A DNA stretch of 64,000 nt, taken from contig CAKQSB010000005.1 in the NCBI GenBank assembly GCA_934271735.1, positions 1-64,000 of the forward strand, written 5' to 3'. Each line of letters opens with the position of its first letter. Positions within the stretch are counted from its first letter, which is position 1. The position numbers and the translations under genes are program-made. Below the pieces are notes generated by a model. The model did no database searches, was not told the origin of the DNA, and worked only from the letters and a program-made list of their open reading frames with translations. Source of the DNA: an uncultured Clostridia bacterium (GTDB taxonomy: Bacteria; Bacillota; Clostridia; Christensenellales; Borkfalkiaceae). Below are positions 24,029 to 32,397 of this stretch, one piece after another.

Positions 24029-24654
24029 AAAATCACCTTCTTTGTTTTAAGATTTTTAACGAATAATCTTTCGACTTTCTCGGCGGCAACCGATTCGTCG
24101 GAAGAAAAATACGCGTTTAAATATTCGTCGAATTCCCTGACGAACTGACCTATCGCTTCGCCGAGTTCCTCCGCGTCCACGCCCTCGGGACGAACGAAAA
24201 TTCTTATAAACCGCCCGTCACGATAAAAGTACGTCCTTTCGCCGACGTATTTTTTCTCGAGCGAGATAAACAACCCGTAGAAATTCTCCATTAAGCGGAA
24301 CAATTCCTTGCTTTGGGAGCGGAGCGAAATTTTAAGCTGCCCCAGATCCCCCGTGGGGAAAAGCTCCACCTGATAGCGAAGCGTGGGATTATATCTGTAA
24401 TTCAGCGCGCTTTTAACCTGCGCCAAAGCAAGCGACGCGTTGTTCGTAAATCTCAGCCTGCTCGTCTCGGCTAAAAAGCTTTCCATTCTCCCGAACATTT
24501 TTTCCATTCTGTCCTCCGGCGTTTCCACGCGGAGATACTCGGAAAGAATTTTATTGAGCATAACCGATCGACTCACCCCGTTTTTAAACGCAAGCCTGTC
24601 AAGCTCTTCAACAAGGTCGTCTCTGAGAATTACGCTATACATCGATTTATCCAT
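24025..24654 (-). CDS. Ribbon-helix-helix-like protein upstream of clpB
   Basis: A 209-residue protein. Residues 1-45 (MYSVILRDDLVEELDRLAFKNGVSRSVMLNKILSEYL) fit a ribbon-helix-helix DNA-binding fold: one strand and two helices with the GVSRS turn. The remaining 160 residues form an unrecognised alpha/beta domain (LRYQVELFPTGDLGQLKISLRS, RTYFYRDGRFIRIFVRPEG). The gene is translationally coupled to clpB (four-base overlap), with a strong promoter upstream. A role as autoregulator of the clpB operon is likely but is inference. Confidence 0.75.
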   Translation of the reverse strand: MDKSMYSVILRDDLVEELDRLAFKNGVSRSVMLNKILSEYLRVETPEDRMEKMFGRMESFLAETSRLRFTNNASLALAQVKSALNYRYNPTLRYQVELFPTGDLGQLKISLRSQSKELFRLMENFYGLFISLEKKYVGERTYFYRDGRFIRIFVRPEGVDAEELGEAIGQFVREFDEYLNAYFSSDESVAAEKVERLFVKNLKTKKVIL

Positions 24655-24692
24655 TTATGCGATTTCCTTTGTGTGTTTCTATTTTCGCCAAC

Positions 24693-24721
24693 ATTGTAAC
24701 ACTTGTTCTGTAATTTGTCAA
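24693..24721 (-). promoter_or_regulatory. Promoter of the RHH-clpB operon
   Basis: Minus strand: -35 TTGACA (24716-24721), 17-base spacer, -10 TACAAT (24693-24698). Around the -10, AAGTGTT and AATGTTG occur as spaced direct repeats, a possible RHH operator. Confidence 0.75.
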
Positions 24722-24771
24722 GCGTTTTATATAACATTATTTACAAATATTTTTTTATCGAGGCTTAGCTA

Positions 24772-24800
24772 TTTACTTTTTTCGGGAAATATGGTAAAAT
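24772..24800 (+). promoter_or_regulatory. Leaderless-type promoter of the gene at 24807
   Basis: -35 TTTACT (24772-24777), 17-base spacer, -10 TAAAAT (24795-24800), six bases, then ATG at 24807. No Shine-Dalgarno sequence fits in the gap. Confidence 0.65.
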
Positions 24801-24806
24801 TTCGGT

Positions 24807-25286
24807 ATGGATAATTTACAATATATAAAAAGCAAGCTCGAAAAATACGGCGCGGACGTTTATGATTACCGCGGAACGAAGTTCGTCGGAATAAAAAATC
24901 CGTTTTCGGACAACAATCTTGTCATAACCCTCGGAAAGGCCGAAAACGTTATGGAATTTACATTTCAGTCGGCTCGTTTCCCCGCAGAGAATCTCGACGG
25001 AATTATTCTCCACGCGGAAAAGTTTTTAACGGATCAACTCGTCGCGGCGGAATTTTTCTTAAACGGCAAAAGCATTTTCGGCGGATCCAGAAACAGCGCG
25101 GGGGCGGACTTTAAAAATATCGACGAAATGCTTTGTTGGTATACGGGCGGAAACGAAAAAATAATCGAAAACTTACGCGGATTTTTCAAAAACGAGGGCA
25201 TTTCGCTTGAAATTTTCAGTTGGAGCGGAAAAAAAGACAGAAAAGTAAAAATTCTTCCCGACGGGGAAATCGAGGATATAAAATGA
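24807..25286 (+). CDS. Unknown 159-residue cytosolic protein
   Basis: No family recognised. The sequence alternates strands and helices (DVYDYRGTKFVGIKN, NLVITLGKAENVMEFTF, EKFLTDQLVAAEFF) and has no signal or membrane helix. The stop overlaps the start of the short-chain dehydrogenase by four bases (ATGA), so the two are made together. The predicted mRNA starts at the ATG itself. Codon use resembles the neighbours. Confidence 0.75.
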   Translation: MDNLQYIKSKLEKYGADVYDYRGTKFVGIKNPFSDNNLVITLGKAENVMEFTFQSARFPAENLDGIILHAEKFLTDQLVAAEFFLNGKSIFGGSRNSAGADFKNIDEMLCWYTGGNEKIIENLRGFFKNEGISLEIFSWSGKKDRKVKILPDGEIEDIK

Positions 25287-26074
25287 AAAATATAATCGTT
25301 ATAACGGGCGCGAGCAGCGGAATCGGAAGAGAGTTCGCCGAGCTTTTAGACAAAAAAGAAAAAGTCGACGAAATATGGGTTCTCGCGAGAAGGCTCGACA
25401 GGCTCGAAGAACTTAAAAACGTGTTATCCACACCCGTTAAACCTGTTTCGATCGATTTATCGAACGTCGAAAATATAAAAGTATACAAAAAAATGCTCGA
25501 CGACGAGGGTGCAAACGTTAAAATGCTCGTCAACTGCTCTGGCTTCGGAAAGTTCAACCATTACGAAAACATTTCCGACGAAGTCAATCAGAATATGATA
25601 GATCTGAACATCAAAGCCGTCGTTGCGATGACGGACGCCACTCTTCCCCATATCGGAAAAGGCGGAAAAATAATAAACATCGCGAGCTGCGCGGCATTTC
25701 AGCCTATACCTTATATAAATATTTACGCGGCGACGAAGGCTTTCGTTTTAAGTTATACAAGAGCTTTGAACGTCGAGCTTAAATATAAAAACATTACCGC
25801 TACAGCCGTCTGCCCTTACTGGACGAAAACGGAATTTTTCGATCGCGCCGTCGTTAAGGACGAAAAAACCGTTATTATCAACTACGGCGTTATGTACGAT
25901 CCGAAAAAAGTAGTTTTGAAAGCCTATAAAGACAACCTGAAAGGAAAGGACATCTCCGTTTACGGCGGAAAAAACAATATTCAGAAGTTTTTCGCAAAAA
26001 TCCTTCCGCACAAGCTTGTTATGAAAATCTGGTGCGGAATGCAGAAATTCAACGGCACGCCCGACATAAGATAA
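25283..26074 (+). CDS. Short-chain dehydrogenase/reductase
   Basis: A 263-residue SDR oxidoreductase from the ATG at 25283 (GAGG site; the longer frame from 25220 lies inside the upstream gene). The Rossmann motif ITGASSGIGREF is at residues 6-17, NCSG near 82, the catalytic Tyr-Lys pair in YAATKAF near 150, and CPYWTKTEF after it. It resembles the cytosolic classical SDR subgroup acting on unknown substrates. The C-terminal region (KFFAKILPHKLVMKIWC) recalls SDRs that act on lipids, a weak clue. Confidence 0.88.
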   Translation: MKNIIVITGASSGIGREFAELLDKKEKVDEIWVLARRLDRLEELKNVLSTPVKPVSIDLSNVENIKVYKKMLDDEGANVKMLVNCSGFGKFNHYENISDEVNQNMIDLNIKAVVAMTDATLPHIGKGGKIINIASCAAFQPIPYINIYAATKAFVLSYTRALNVELKYKNITATAVCPYWTKTEFFDRAVVKDEKTVIINYGVMYDPKKVVLKAYKDNLKGKDISVYGGKNNIQKFFAKILPHKLVMKIWCGMQKFNGTPDIR

Positions 26075-26186
26075 ACTTTATAAAACAAGAAACAAAGTAG
26101 AGGTTATTATATCGTCTTTTTTAGATTTCTTAATATTCACTTAAAAAACTCCGCATAAAAAACCGCCGTAAAAATTTTTTCGATAT

Positions 26187-26222
26187 AAAAAGCTCCCCGC
26201 AAAAACAAGCGGGGAGCTTTAA
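26187..26222. terminator. Bidirectional terminator between the SDR and esterase genes
   Basis: AAAGCTCCCCGC (26189-26200) pairs perfectly with GCGGGGAGCTTT (26209-26220). T-rich bases follow on the minus strand and a short T-run on the plus strand, so it serves both convergent genes. Confidence 0.85.
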
Positions 26223-26251
26223 TATCATTATTATGTTATCTTTAAAATCCT

Positions 26252-27112
26252 TTAAATCTCCGTATAAATCCCCTGTTCTTCGAGCCATTCGACGGAAAGC
26301 CTTACCCATTCGGGAACGGAAACGGACATTTCCTTAAGAGCTTTATCGGCTTTATAGACTGTCGCGTCCGCAACGGAAAGCCCGTGCTCGCCTTTTCCGA
26401 AAACGTGAAGAGAAACGGGAACGCCGGACTCCTTATATTTAAGAGCCGCCTCGATAGCGTTCTGACAGGGAACGACGTTATCGTTGAACGTAGACCAGAT
26501 AAACGCGGGCGCGGAATTTTCGTCGATAAGATTAAGCACGTCGACCTTTTTCATAAGCTCTTTGTTTTCCTCGCCGCAAAGATTTATAAAACTTCCGATA
26601 TGCGCGAAAGAAATATCCGAGGAAATAACGGGATAACCCAAAACCACAGCGTTCGGTTTCACGCATACGGTCGGCTTGAACACTTTGCCCGTCTCGGGGC
26701 AATTATGGAAACTTCCGAGCATTGCGCAAAGGTGTCCGCCCGCGGAAAAACCTACCGCGGCTATTTTTTCGGGGTCGATATTCAGATTTTCGGCGTTAAT
26801 TCTGAGATACTCCATAGCCATCGCCGCTTCCGCTATCTGATAAGGATATTTCAGAGCCGAGTCCTCGGCAACCGAATAATCAAGCACGAAAGCATTGAAA
26901 CCGAGAGCGAGATATCTCATCGCGACGGGTTCGCCCTCTCTGTCGCTCACCATATAATATCCGCCGCCCGGGATAACGAGCATAGCGGGGGCTTTCCTTT
27001 CAAGGTCGATTTCGGAGCTTAAATCCCTTATATAAGTTGTGAGAACGCCTCTCGCGCCCTCGGGTTTTTCAATTTTAAAATATTCGTAAAGATTGATTTT
27101 TTGCGTTATCAT
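26252..27112 (-). CDS. Alpha/beta hydrolase, acetyl-esterase/BD-FAE-like
   Basis: A 286-residue cytosolic esterase from the ATG at 27112, which has GGGAG upstream; the frame to 27163 lacks one. The oxyanion-hole motif VIPGGGYYMVS near 46-56, the nucleophile elbow GFSAGGHL, and the His in GKGEHGLSV are present. Proteins of this kind remove acetyl or feruloyl groups from plant polysaccharide fragments or act on similar small esters. No carbohydrate-active neighbour is seen in the window. Confidence 0.88.
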   Translation of the reverse strand: MITQKINLYEYFKIEKPEGARGVLTTYIRDLSSEIDLERKAPAMLVIPGGGYYMVSDREGEPVAMRYLALGFNAFVLDYSVAEDSALKYPYQIAEAAMAMEYLRINAENLNIDPEKIAAVGFSAGGHLCAMLGSFHNCPETGKVFKPTVCVKPNAVVLGYPVISSDISFAHIGSFINLCGEENKELMKKVDVLNLIDENSAPAFIWSTFNDNVVPCQNAIEAALKYKESGVPVSLHVFGKGEHGLSVADATVYKADKALKEMSVSVPEWVRLSVEWLEEQGIYTEI

Positions 27113-27218
27113 AATTTTTCTCCCGCATGTTTTACGGATATATTTTAGCACAAATCGGCGCATAAGAAAATCGTTTTGCCGACAAATTAAAAAAAACGCA
27201 AAAAATATTTTCTTTTAA

Positions 27219-27247
27219 TTGATTTTCTCCTTTCGTTTTGGTATAAT
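27219..27247 (+). promoter_or_regulatory. Promoter of the DUF1846 gene
   Basis: -35 TTGATT (27219-27224), 17-base spacer, -10 TATAAT (27242-27247), about 55 bases ahead of the coding region. Confidence 0.75.
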
Positions 27248-27310
27248 AAGCGATATTAAGCGTCGGCGAAGCAATCAAATAAAGTGAGTCGCGGGAGAAT
27301 ATTTTTACTT

Positions 27311-28795
27311 ATGGATAAAATCGGTTTCGACAGTGAGAAATACTTAACCTTACAATCTGAAAAAATACTTGAAAGAATAGACGAATTCGGCGGAAAACTC
27401 TACATAGAATTCGGCGGAAAGCTTTTCGACGATTTTCACGCGTCGAGAGTACTCCCCGGTTTTGCCCCCGACAACAAGATAAAAATGCTCGGAAAGCTTA
27501 AGGACAGAGCCGAAATCGTCATCGTTATCAACAGTCACGATATCGAAAGAAACAAAGTGAGAGCCGACCTCGGCATTACTTACGATCTCGACGTTCTGCG
27601 TCTCATCGACGTTTTCAAAAGCTACGGCTTGTACGTAGGGAGCGTAGTTCTCGCTCAGTTCACCGAGGAAAACGAACCCGCGAAGGCTTTCGAACAAAAG
27701 CTCGCTTCGCTCGGAATCAAAACTTACCGTCATTACCCGATAAAAGGCTACCCCAACAATATTCCTCTTATCGTCAGCGAAGAGGGTTACGGAAAAAACG
27801 ATTTTATCGAAACTTCGAGAGACCTCGTCATAATAACCGCGCCCGGGCCGGGATCGGGAAAAATGGCGACCTGCCTTTCTCAGCTTTATCAGGAACATAA
27901 GAGAGGACACAAGGTCGGCTACGCGAAATACGAAACTTTCCCCATATGGAACCTCCCCTTAAATCATATGGTAAACCTCGCTTACGAAGCCGCGACGGCG
28001 GATCTTAACGACGTTAATATGATCGATCCGTGGCATCTCGCCGCTTACGGAAAACAAGCCGTGAACTACAATCGAGACGTGGAGATTTTCCCTGTTTTAA
28101 ACGCTATTTTCGAGCAGATTATGGGTAAATCCCCCTATAAATCCCCCACGGATATGGGCGTTAATATGGCGGGCTACGCAATTTCGGACGACGCAGTCTG
28201 CGTGGAAGCGGCAAAGCAGGAAATCATAAGACGTTATCTTAACGCTTTGGCGAGAGAAAGAAGAAACGACCTCGACCCGTCGGAATCGGATAAAATCGCG
28301 CTCATTATGAAAGGCAACAACATAAGCGTGAACGAAAGAAAGGTTTACCTCGCCGCAAACGAACTTTCCAAGCGTTACGACTGCCCCGTCGCCGCGATCG
28401 AACTAAAAGACGGAACGATTATAACGGGTAAAACGAACGACCTTTTCGGCTGTTCTTCAAGTATGATTTTAAACGCGTTAAAGCACATCGCGGGCATTGA
28501 CGACAGCATAGATTTAATATCGAAAAACTCGATTATTCCCATTCAGGATCTTAAGATAAAATATCTCGGAAGCAGAAACCCGAGACTTCACGTAGACGAA
28601 ATGCTCATTGCTCTTTCCTCTTCCGCCGAGCACGATAAAAACGCCGCCTTAGCGATTAAGATGCTCCCCGAACTTAGAGACTGCGAAGTTCACACCACGG
28701 TAATGCTCGCGCATAACGACGAAAAATTCTACCGCAAACTGGGCATAAGGCTCACTTCCAACGCCATATTCAAAGACAATAAAAACTCGCACTGA
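27311..28795 (+). CDS. DUF1846 family protein
   Basis: A 494-residue protein from the ATG at 27311, where the family start MxxIGFDxEKYLxxQ is found; an upstream GTG at 27284 is less likely. The N-terminal part has LYIEFGGKLFDDFHASRVLPGF, and APGPGSGKMATCLSQLY near 185 is a P-loop-like nucleotide-binding segment. DUF1846 proteins are common in Clostridia and streptococci, form large oligomers, and have been proposed to bind nucleotides; their reaction is not established. It is monocistronic with its own promoter and terminator. Confidence 0.92.
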   Translation: MDKIGFDSEKYLTLQSEKILERIDEFGGKLYIEFGGKLFDDFHASRVLPGFAPDNKIKMLGKLKDRAEIVIVINSHDIERNKVRADLGITYDLDVLRLIDVFKSYGLYVGSVVLAQFTEENEPAKAFEQKLASLGIKTYRHYPIKGYPNNIPLIVSEEGYGKNDFIETSRDLVIITAPGPGSGKMATCLSQLYQEHKRGHKVGYAKYETFPIWNLPLNHMVNLAYEAATADLNDVNMIDPWHLAAYGKQAVNYNRDVEIFPVLNAIFEQIMGKSPYKSPTDMGVNMAGYAISDDAVCVEAAKQEIIRRYLNALARERRNDLDPSESDKIALIMKGNNISVNERKVYLAANELSKRYDCPVAAIELKDGTIITGKTNDLFGCSSSMILNALKHIAGIDDSIDLISKNSIIPIQDLKIKYLGSRNPRLHVDEMLIALSSSAEHDKNAALAIKMLPELRDCEVHTTVMLAHNDEKFYRKLGIRLTSNAIFKDNKNSH

Positions 28796-28813
28796 AATTT
28801 TTACCGTCATAAA

Positions 28814-28857
28814 ACGGCGACCTCGGGAATTCCGAGGTCGCCGTAATTTTTTTGTAT
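28814..28857. terminator. Bidirectional terminator between DUF1846 and murC
   Basis: A 13-base-pair stem (28814-28826 with 28832-28844) and a T-run (28847-28853) on the plus strand. On the minus strand it follows murC by a few bases and is followed by TTTTAT. Confidence 0.85.
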
Positions 28858-28860
28858 TTT

Positions 28861-30192
28861 TCAATCGAGGTATTTGCGGATTTTCTGTTCGAGATCGCCC
28901 GCGCCGAGAATTAAAACCGTATCACCGCTTTTAACCTTATTTTTAAGCGTCGCCGCCAAAGCCTCTGCTTTTTCGAAATAATCGGCGTTTTTTATAAGTT
29001 TCGCCAGGTCTTTCGCGCTGCCGCCCTCGATGTATTCTTCCCTCGCGGCGAAAGTTTCGAAAAGCGTGAGATTTTCGATTTTCGAAAGAGTTTTTATAAA
29101 TTCGTCTTTCAAAAAAATCGTTCTCGAAAAAGTATGCGGCTGAAAAACCGTGAAGACTCTGCCGCCGTTCGTTTCTTTTACCGTCTTTTCGGCCTCGGCG
29201 ATTTCCGTAGGATGATGAGCGTAATCGGCGTAAACCCCGGCTTTTCCGATATTTCCGATATACTCGAATCGTCTTTTCACTCCCCGGAATTTTTCAAGCC
29301 CCTTTTTTATCGTTTTCGCGTCTATTCCGCACAGGTACGCACACGCGCCGACGGCTAACGCGTTAAGAACGTTATGCCCGCCGAAAGTTTTAAGCTTAAT
29401 TCTTTCGGTCTTCGCCCCGTAAACGCAAAAATCAAAGGAATATCTGCCGTTTTTACAAATTATATTATCGGCGTAAAAATCACAGTTTTTATCGAGCCCG
29501 TAAGTTACGGCGTTTTCGTTTTTATATAAAGCAAGCGTTTTATCCCCGCCGAAAATTATCGCCTTACGCGCCCGTCCGAGGAATTTGAAATAGGTGTTAT
29601 CAAGTTCGTTTTCGTCCTTGTAGCAATCCATATGGTCGGGTTCGATATTAAGGCAAATCGCGTAATCCGCGTCGAAATTGTCGAGATTCCTTTTATATTC
29701 GCACACTTCGCTTATGAAATATTTATTCCCGTCAGCCACGAAATTGCCGTATTTCAAATCAAAACCGCCTATATGCGCCGTAAAACGCTCGTTTGCGGCT
29801 TTGAACACATGAGCAAGCATACAAGTCACCGTGGTTTTTCCGTGACAACCGCAAACACCTATTCTCTTCGAAAAATTTTCGGAAACTATCTTTAAAAGCT
29901 CGGCGCGTTTCAAAACGTACTGCTTGTTTTCCACCGCTTCTTTAAGCTCGGGATTGTCGGGTTTTATCGCGTCCGTGTACACGACGACATCCTTTCCCAG
30001 AACGTTTTCCGCCCGTTGACCTATCGAAACCGCAATCCCCTCTTTCGAAAGATTTTCAAGATTTTCGCTCGGCGACGTATCGCTCCCCGAAACGTTGAAC
30101 CCCACAAAATCGAGGTAACGGGCAAGCGAACTCATACTTACCCCGCCGATGCCGATAAAATGTACGTTTAAAGTTTTATTTTTGATATTCAT
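28861..30192 (-). CDS. murC: UDP-N-acetylmuramate-L-alanine ligase
   Basis: A 443-residue Mur ligase that adds the first amino acid of the peptidoglycan stem. N-terminal HFIGIGGVSMSSLARYL (UDP-binding), ATP loop GCHGKTTVT near 113, and the family signature YADYAHHPTEI near 320. Length is normal. It stands alone rather than in a dcw cluster. The ATG at 30192 has no ribosome binding site, and TATAAT ends six bases upstream, suggesting a leaderless mRNA. Confidence 0.95.
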   Translation of the reverse strand: MNIKNKTLNVHFIGIGGVSMSSLARYLDFVGFNVSGSDTSPSENLENLSKEGIAVSIGQRAENVLGKDVVVYTDAIKPDNPELKEAVENKQYVLKRAELLKIVSENFSKRIGVCGCHGKTTVTCMLAHVFKAANERFTAHIGGFDLKYGNFVADGNKYFISEVCEYKRNLDNFDADYAICLNIEPDHMDCYKDENELDNTYFKFLGRARKAIIFGGDKTLALYKNENAVTYGLDKNCDFYADNIICKNGRYSFDFCVYGAKTERIKLKTFGGHNVLNALAVGACAYLCGIDAKTIKKGLEKFRGVKRRFEYIGNIGKAGVYADYAHHPTEIAEAEKTVKETNGGRVFTVFQPHTFSRTIFLKDEFIKTLSKIENLTLFETFAAREEYIEGGSAKDLAKLIKNADYFEKAEALAATLKNKVKSGDTVLILGAGDLEQKIRKYLD

Positions 30193-30198
30193 ACTAAA

Positions 30199-30204
30199 AT
30201 TATA
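30199..30204 (-). promoter_or_regulatory. -10 box six bases before the murC ATG
   Basis: Minus strand TATAAT (30199-30204), six bases, ATG (30192). The -35 region is A-rich and poor. Geometry predicts that transcription starts at the ATG. Confidence 0.5.
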
Positions 30205-30275
30205 TGTCGGATTTCCGTTTTTTTTACGATTTTCGGCAAAATTTAAAAATTTTCGGAATTTTTTTCGGATTGTTG

Positions 30276-30304
30276 TTGAAACCGGACAAAAAATGTAGTA
30301 TTAT
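30276..30304 (+). promoter_or_regulatory. spoVG promoter
   Basis: -35 TTGAAA (30276-30281), 17-base spacer, -10 TATTAT (30299-30304); an overlapping TATAAT is at 30302-30307. Confidence 0.65.
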
Positions 30305-30334
30305 AATACTAAGAAACGATAAGGCGGTACAAAG

Positions 30335-30604
30335 ATGAAAATTACGGACATCAGAATAAGACTTATGGAAAAAGACGATTCCAGATTAAAAGCCGTTGCT
30401 TCGGTGACGATAGACGACTGCATAGCTATTCACGATATCAAAATCGTGGACGGAACGGACGGATATTTCGTTTCTATGCCCTCGAGAAAAAGCTCGCGCG
30501 GCGAATACAGAGACATCGTTCACCCCATAAACAACGAGGCGCGCGCAGAACTTACGAACGCCGTTATGGAAGCTTACAAACTCGAACTCGCAAAAACCGT
30601 GTAA
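30335..30604 (+). CDS. spoVG: SpoVG-type RNA/DNA-binding regulator
   Basis: An 89-residue protein of the SpoVG family: ITDIRIRLM, VASVTIDDCIAIHDIKIVDG and FVSMPSRK are diagnostic. Despite the name it occurs in many non-spore-formers and binds nucleic acids to affect expression, including of cell-wall and division genes. Ribosome site AAGGCGG upstream. It has its own promoter and a strong terminator. Confidence 0.96.
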   Translation: MKITDIRIRLMEKDDSRLKAVASVTIDDCIAIHDIKIVDGTDGYFVSMPSRKSSRGEYRDIVHPINNEARAELTNAVMEAYKLELAKTV

Positions 30605-30650
30605 AACCACGAACACCACACCACATTCATTTATTTATTTTTTCCTTAAA

Positions 30651-30688
30651 AAACACGCCTTCCGAACAACTCGGAAGGCGTGTTTTTA
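30651..30688. terminator. Bidirectional terminator of spoVG and the phosphopantetheinyl transferase gene
   Basis: ACACGCCTTCCGA (30653-30665) pairs with TCGGAAGGCGTGT (30671-30683), followed by T on both strands. Confidence 0.9.
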
Positions 30689-31369
30689 TATGTTGTTTAA
30701 AACGACTATTTTAAAATTTTCTTTGTTTACTTTATCGGTCGTCGCGACGGATAAAACGTAATCGCCTATAACTTCCGTTAAAACGTTTTCGTTCTTTACG
30801 TCGATTTTTTTCGGCGAAAAAACGCCGTCTCCCGAAAGCTTATAAACGCTTTCCTTTTCAGTCCAGAGCTTCAACGCCTCTTCCGCGTCACGCCCGTCGT
30901 TTTCGCCTATTTGCCTTAAAAAAGACGAGATAAACGACTTATAGGCGGCTTTTTCAAAAAACTTCGGCGCATATTCGATATCCGTCCCGCAGGGTTTTTC
31001 GGCTATAACGACAACCGCCGCCCCGTCCGTATGCGAAAGCGAGAACCAAAATTTATCGCAAAGCCATTTACCTTTTTCGGTCTTTTCAAAACGAATTTCG
31101 TTCGCGGATAAGCCAAAAATTTCTTTCGCGGCGAAAAGCAAAAGCTTCCACACGGCGGTTTTCTGCCGTCTTACTTTTTCGCTTTTCGAGCTTAAAATTT
31201 CGTCCGCTCTCTCTTTCGGAAAATCGGACAAATAGTTTTTTTCGCAAGAAAGTCCTTCGATATCGCCGATAAAAAGATATGCGAAAACTTCGCCGCCGAT
31301 AATTTTATCGCCGATACGCAAATCTTTGGTTATTCCGGATTTCGTCGCAACTTTCGCATCTTTTCCCAT
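30686..31369 (-). CDS. 4'-phosphopantetheinyl transferase, Sfp-like
   Basis: A 227-residue enzyme that moves the phosphopantetheine arm of CoA onto carrier proteins. The Sfp-type motifs are visible: WFSLSHTDGAAVVV near 108 and GTDIEY near 127 (metal-binding acid residues), and LWTEKESVYKLSGDG near 170 (WxxKES). The N-terminal half is divergent, as usual for this family. No carrier protein or synthase gene is adjacent, so its target (fatty acid ACP or another) is open. The ATG lies nine bases after a -10 box. Confidence 0.88.
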   Translation of the reverse strand: MGKDAKVATKSGITKDLRIGDKIIGGEVFAYLFIGDIEGLSCEKNYLSDFPKERADEILSSKSEKVRRQKTAVWKLLLFAAKEIFGLSANEIRFEKTEKGKWLCDKFWFSLSHTDGAAVVVIAEKPCGTDIEYAPKFFEKAAYKSFISSFLRQIGENDGRDAEEALKLWTEKESVYKLSGDGVFSPKKIDVKNENVLTEVIGDYVLSVATTDKVNKENFKIVVLNNI

Positions 31370-31378
31370 AGCTTTTAC

Positions 31379-31407
31379 AGTTTAACACAAACCGCGAAAA
31401 AAAGCAA
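31379..31407 (-). promoter_or_regulatory. Promoter of the phosphopantetheinyl transferase gene
   Basis: Minus strand: -35 TTGCTT (31402-31407), 17-base spacer, -10 TAAACT (31379-31384), nine bases to the ATG; the leader would be about three bases. Confidence 0.5.
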
Positions 31408-31474
31408 CGTCAAAAATCAACCCCAAACGCCCCGACGAAAACTTTTCCCGAAATCTCCCCTTTCGCCCGATAAA

Positions 31475-32203
31475 TCATGCCGACAACAGAACGTCCGCCG
31501 CCATCATAAGGATAAAACCGACTATCGCGCCTATCGCGTTTTTCGCTCCGTCGGCTTCTTTTTTCGCCGTAAATTCCGAGAACACGACAAAGAGCATCGC
31601 TCCCGCCGAAAACGCGGTTAAGTAAGGCATAACGGAAGAAATCAGACCGACCGTGAGAACGCCTGCCACGCCGCCGATCGGTTCCACGGCTCCGCTTATC
31701 ACGCCTTTCAAAAAAGCTTTTTTTCGGTTGTAAATCTTCCTTGCGGGAAGAGTTATCGCCGCGCCCTCGGGGAAATTCTGCAAACCTATGCCTATCGCCA
31801 CGGGAAGCCCGACAATCGCTCTGCCGCCGGCGGCAGCCGCTCCGAGCGCGAATCCGACCGCAAGTCCCTCGGGGATATTATGCGCCGTCATCGCGACGAA
31901 AAGTTTGTTAAAACCCGCGCTTTCGTCTTCGGGAAACAAAAGCCCGAAGACGTATATAAACGCTCCGCCGAGAGCTATACCGCCGCCCACTTTAAGCGCG
32001 GCGAAGCTCCCTGCGGTTTCGAGAGCGGGAAGGATAAGCGACCACACGGAAGCGGCGACCATTATTCCCGCGGAAAATCCGCCGAGAAGGGGAAACCACG
32101 CGCCGAATTTCTTTTCGGGAATGAAACACGCCATAAGCGCGCCCAAAGTCGTCATAGCGAAAATGAAAAGCAGACCGAACGCGGTAACGAGAACGTTTTC
32201 CAT
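31475..32203 (-). CDS. ZIP-family divalent metal transporter
   Basis: A 242-residue protein with about eight membrane helices. The two metal-site motifs of ZIP carriers, HNIPEG near 107 and QNFPEG near 143, are present, the second with Gln-Asn in place of His, as seen in several GufA-like bacterial members. It most likely imports zinc or a similar cation. Ribosome site AAGGAG. It stands between the Sfp-like gene and the end of the murF-ddl operon with no obvious metal operator. Confidence 0.9.
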   Translation of the reverse strand: MENVLVTAFGLLFIFAMTTLGALMACFIPEKKFGAWFPLLGGFSAGIMVAASVWSLILPALETAGSFAALKVGGGIALGGAFIYVFGLLFPEDESAGFNKLFVAMTAHNIPEGLAVGFALGAAAAGGRAIVGLPVAIGIGLQNFPEGAAITLPARKIYNRKKAFLKGVISGAVEPIGGVAGVLTVGLISSVMPYLTAFSAGAMLFVVFSEFTAKKEADGAKNAIGAIVGFILMMAADVLLSA

Positions 32204-32262
32204 AAACTTTTCTCCTTGGTGATAATGAGCGCCCCGCCGCTTTCCGCCTGCCGAAAGCTCGC

Positions 32263-32287
32263 TTTACTTTACTTTACTTTGCTTTAC
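32263..32287. repeat. 5-bp microsatellite (TTTAC), five units
   Basis: TTTAC units at 32263-32267, 32268-32272, 32273-32277, one TTTGC variant and a final TTTAC. It lies in the 194-base gap between the ZIP gene and ddl, where nothing else is recognised. Confidence 0.85.
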
Positions 32288-32397
32288 TCTGTCCTGCCCC
32301 GACCTGCCCGACGAAACGGCGCGCACGCTCCGATATATACTATGCTTTTTCTTCGGCTTTTTGTTACGGCTACGCCGCTAAGCCGACTTCGGTTGTT

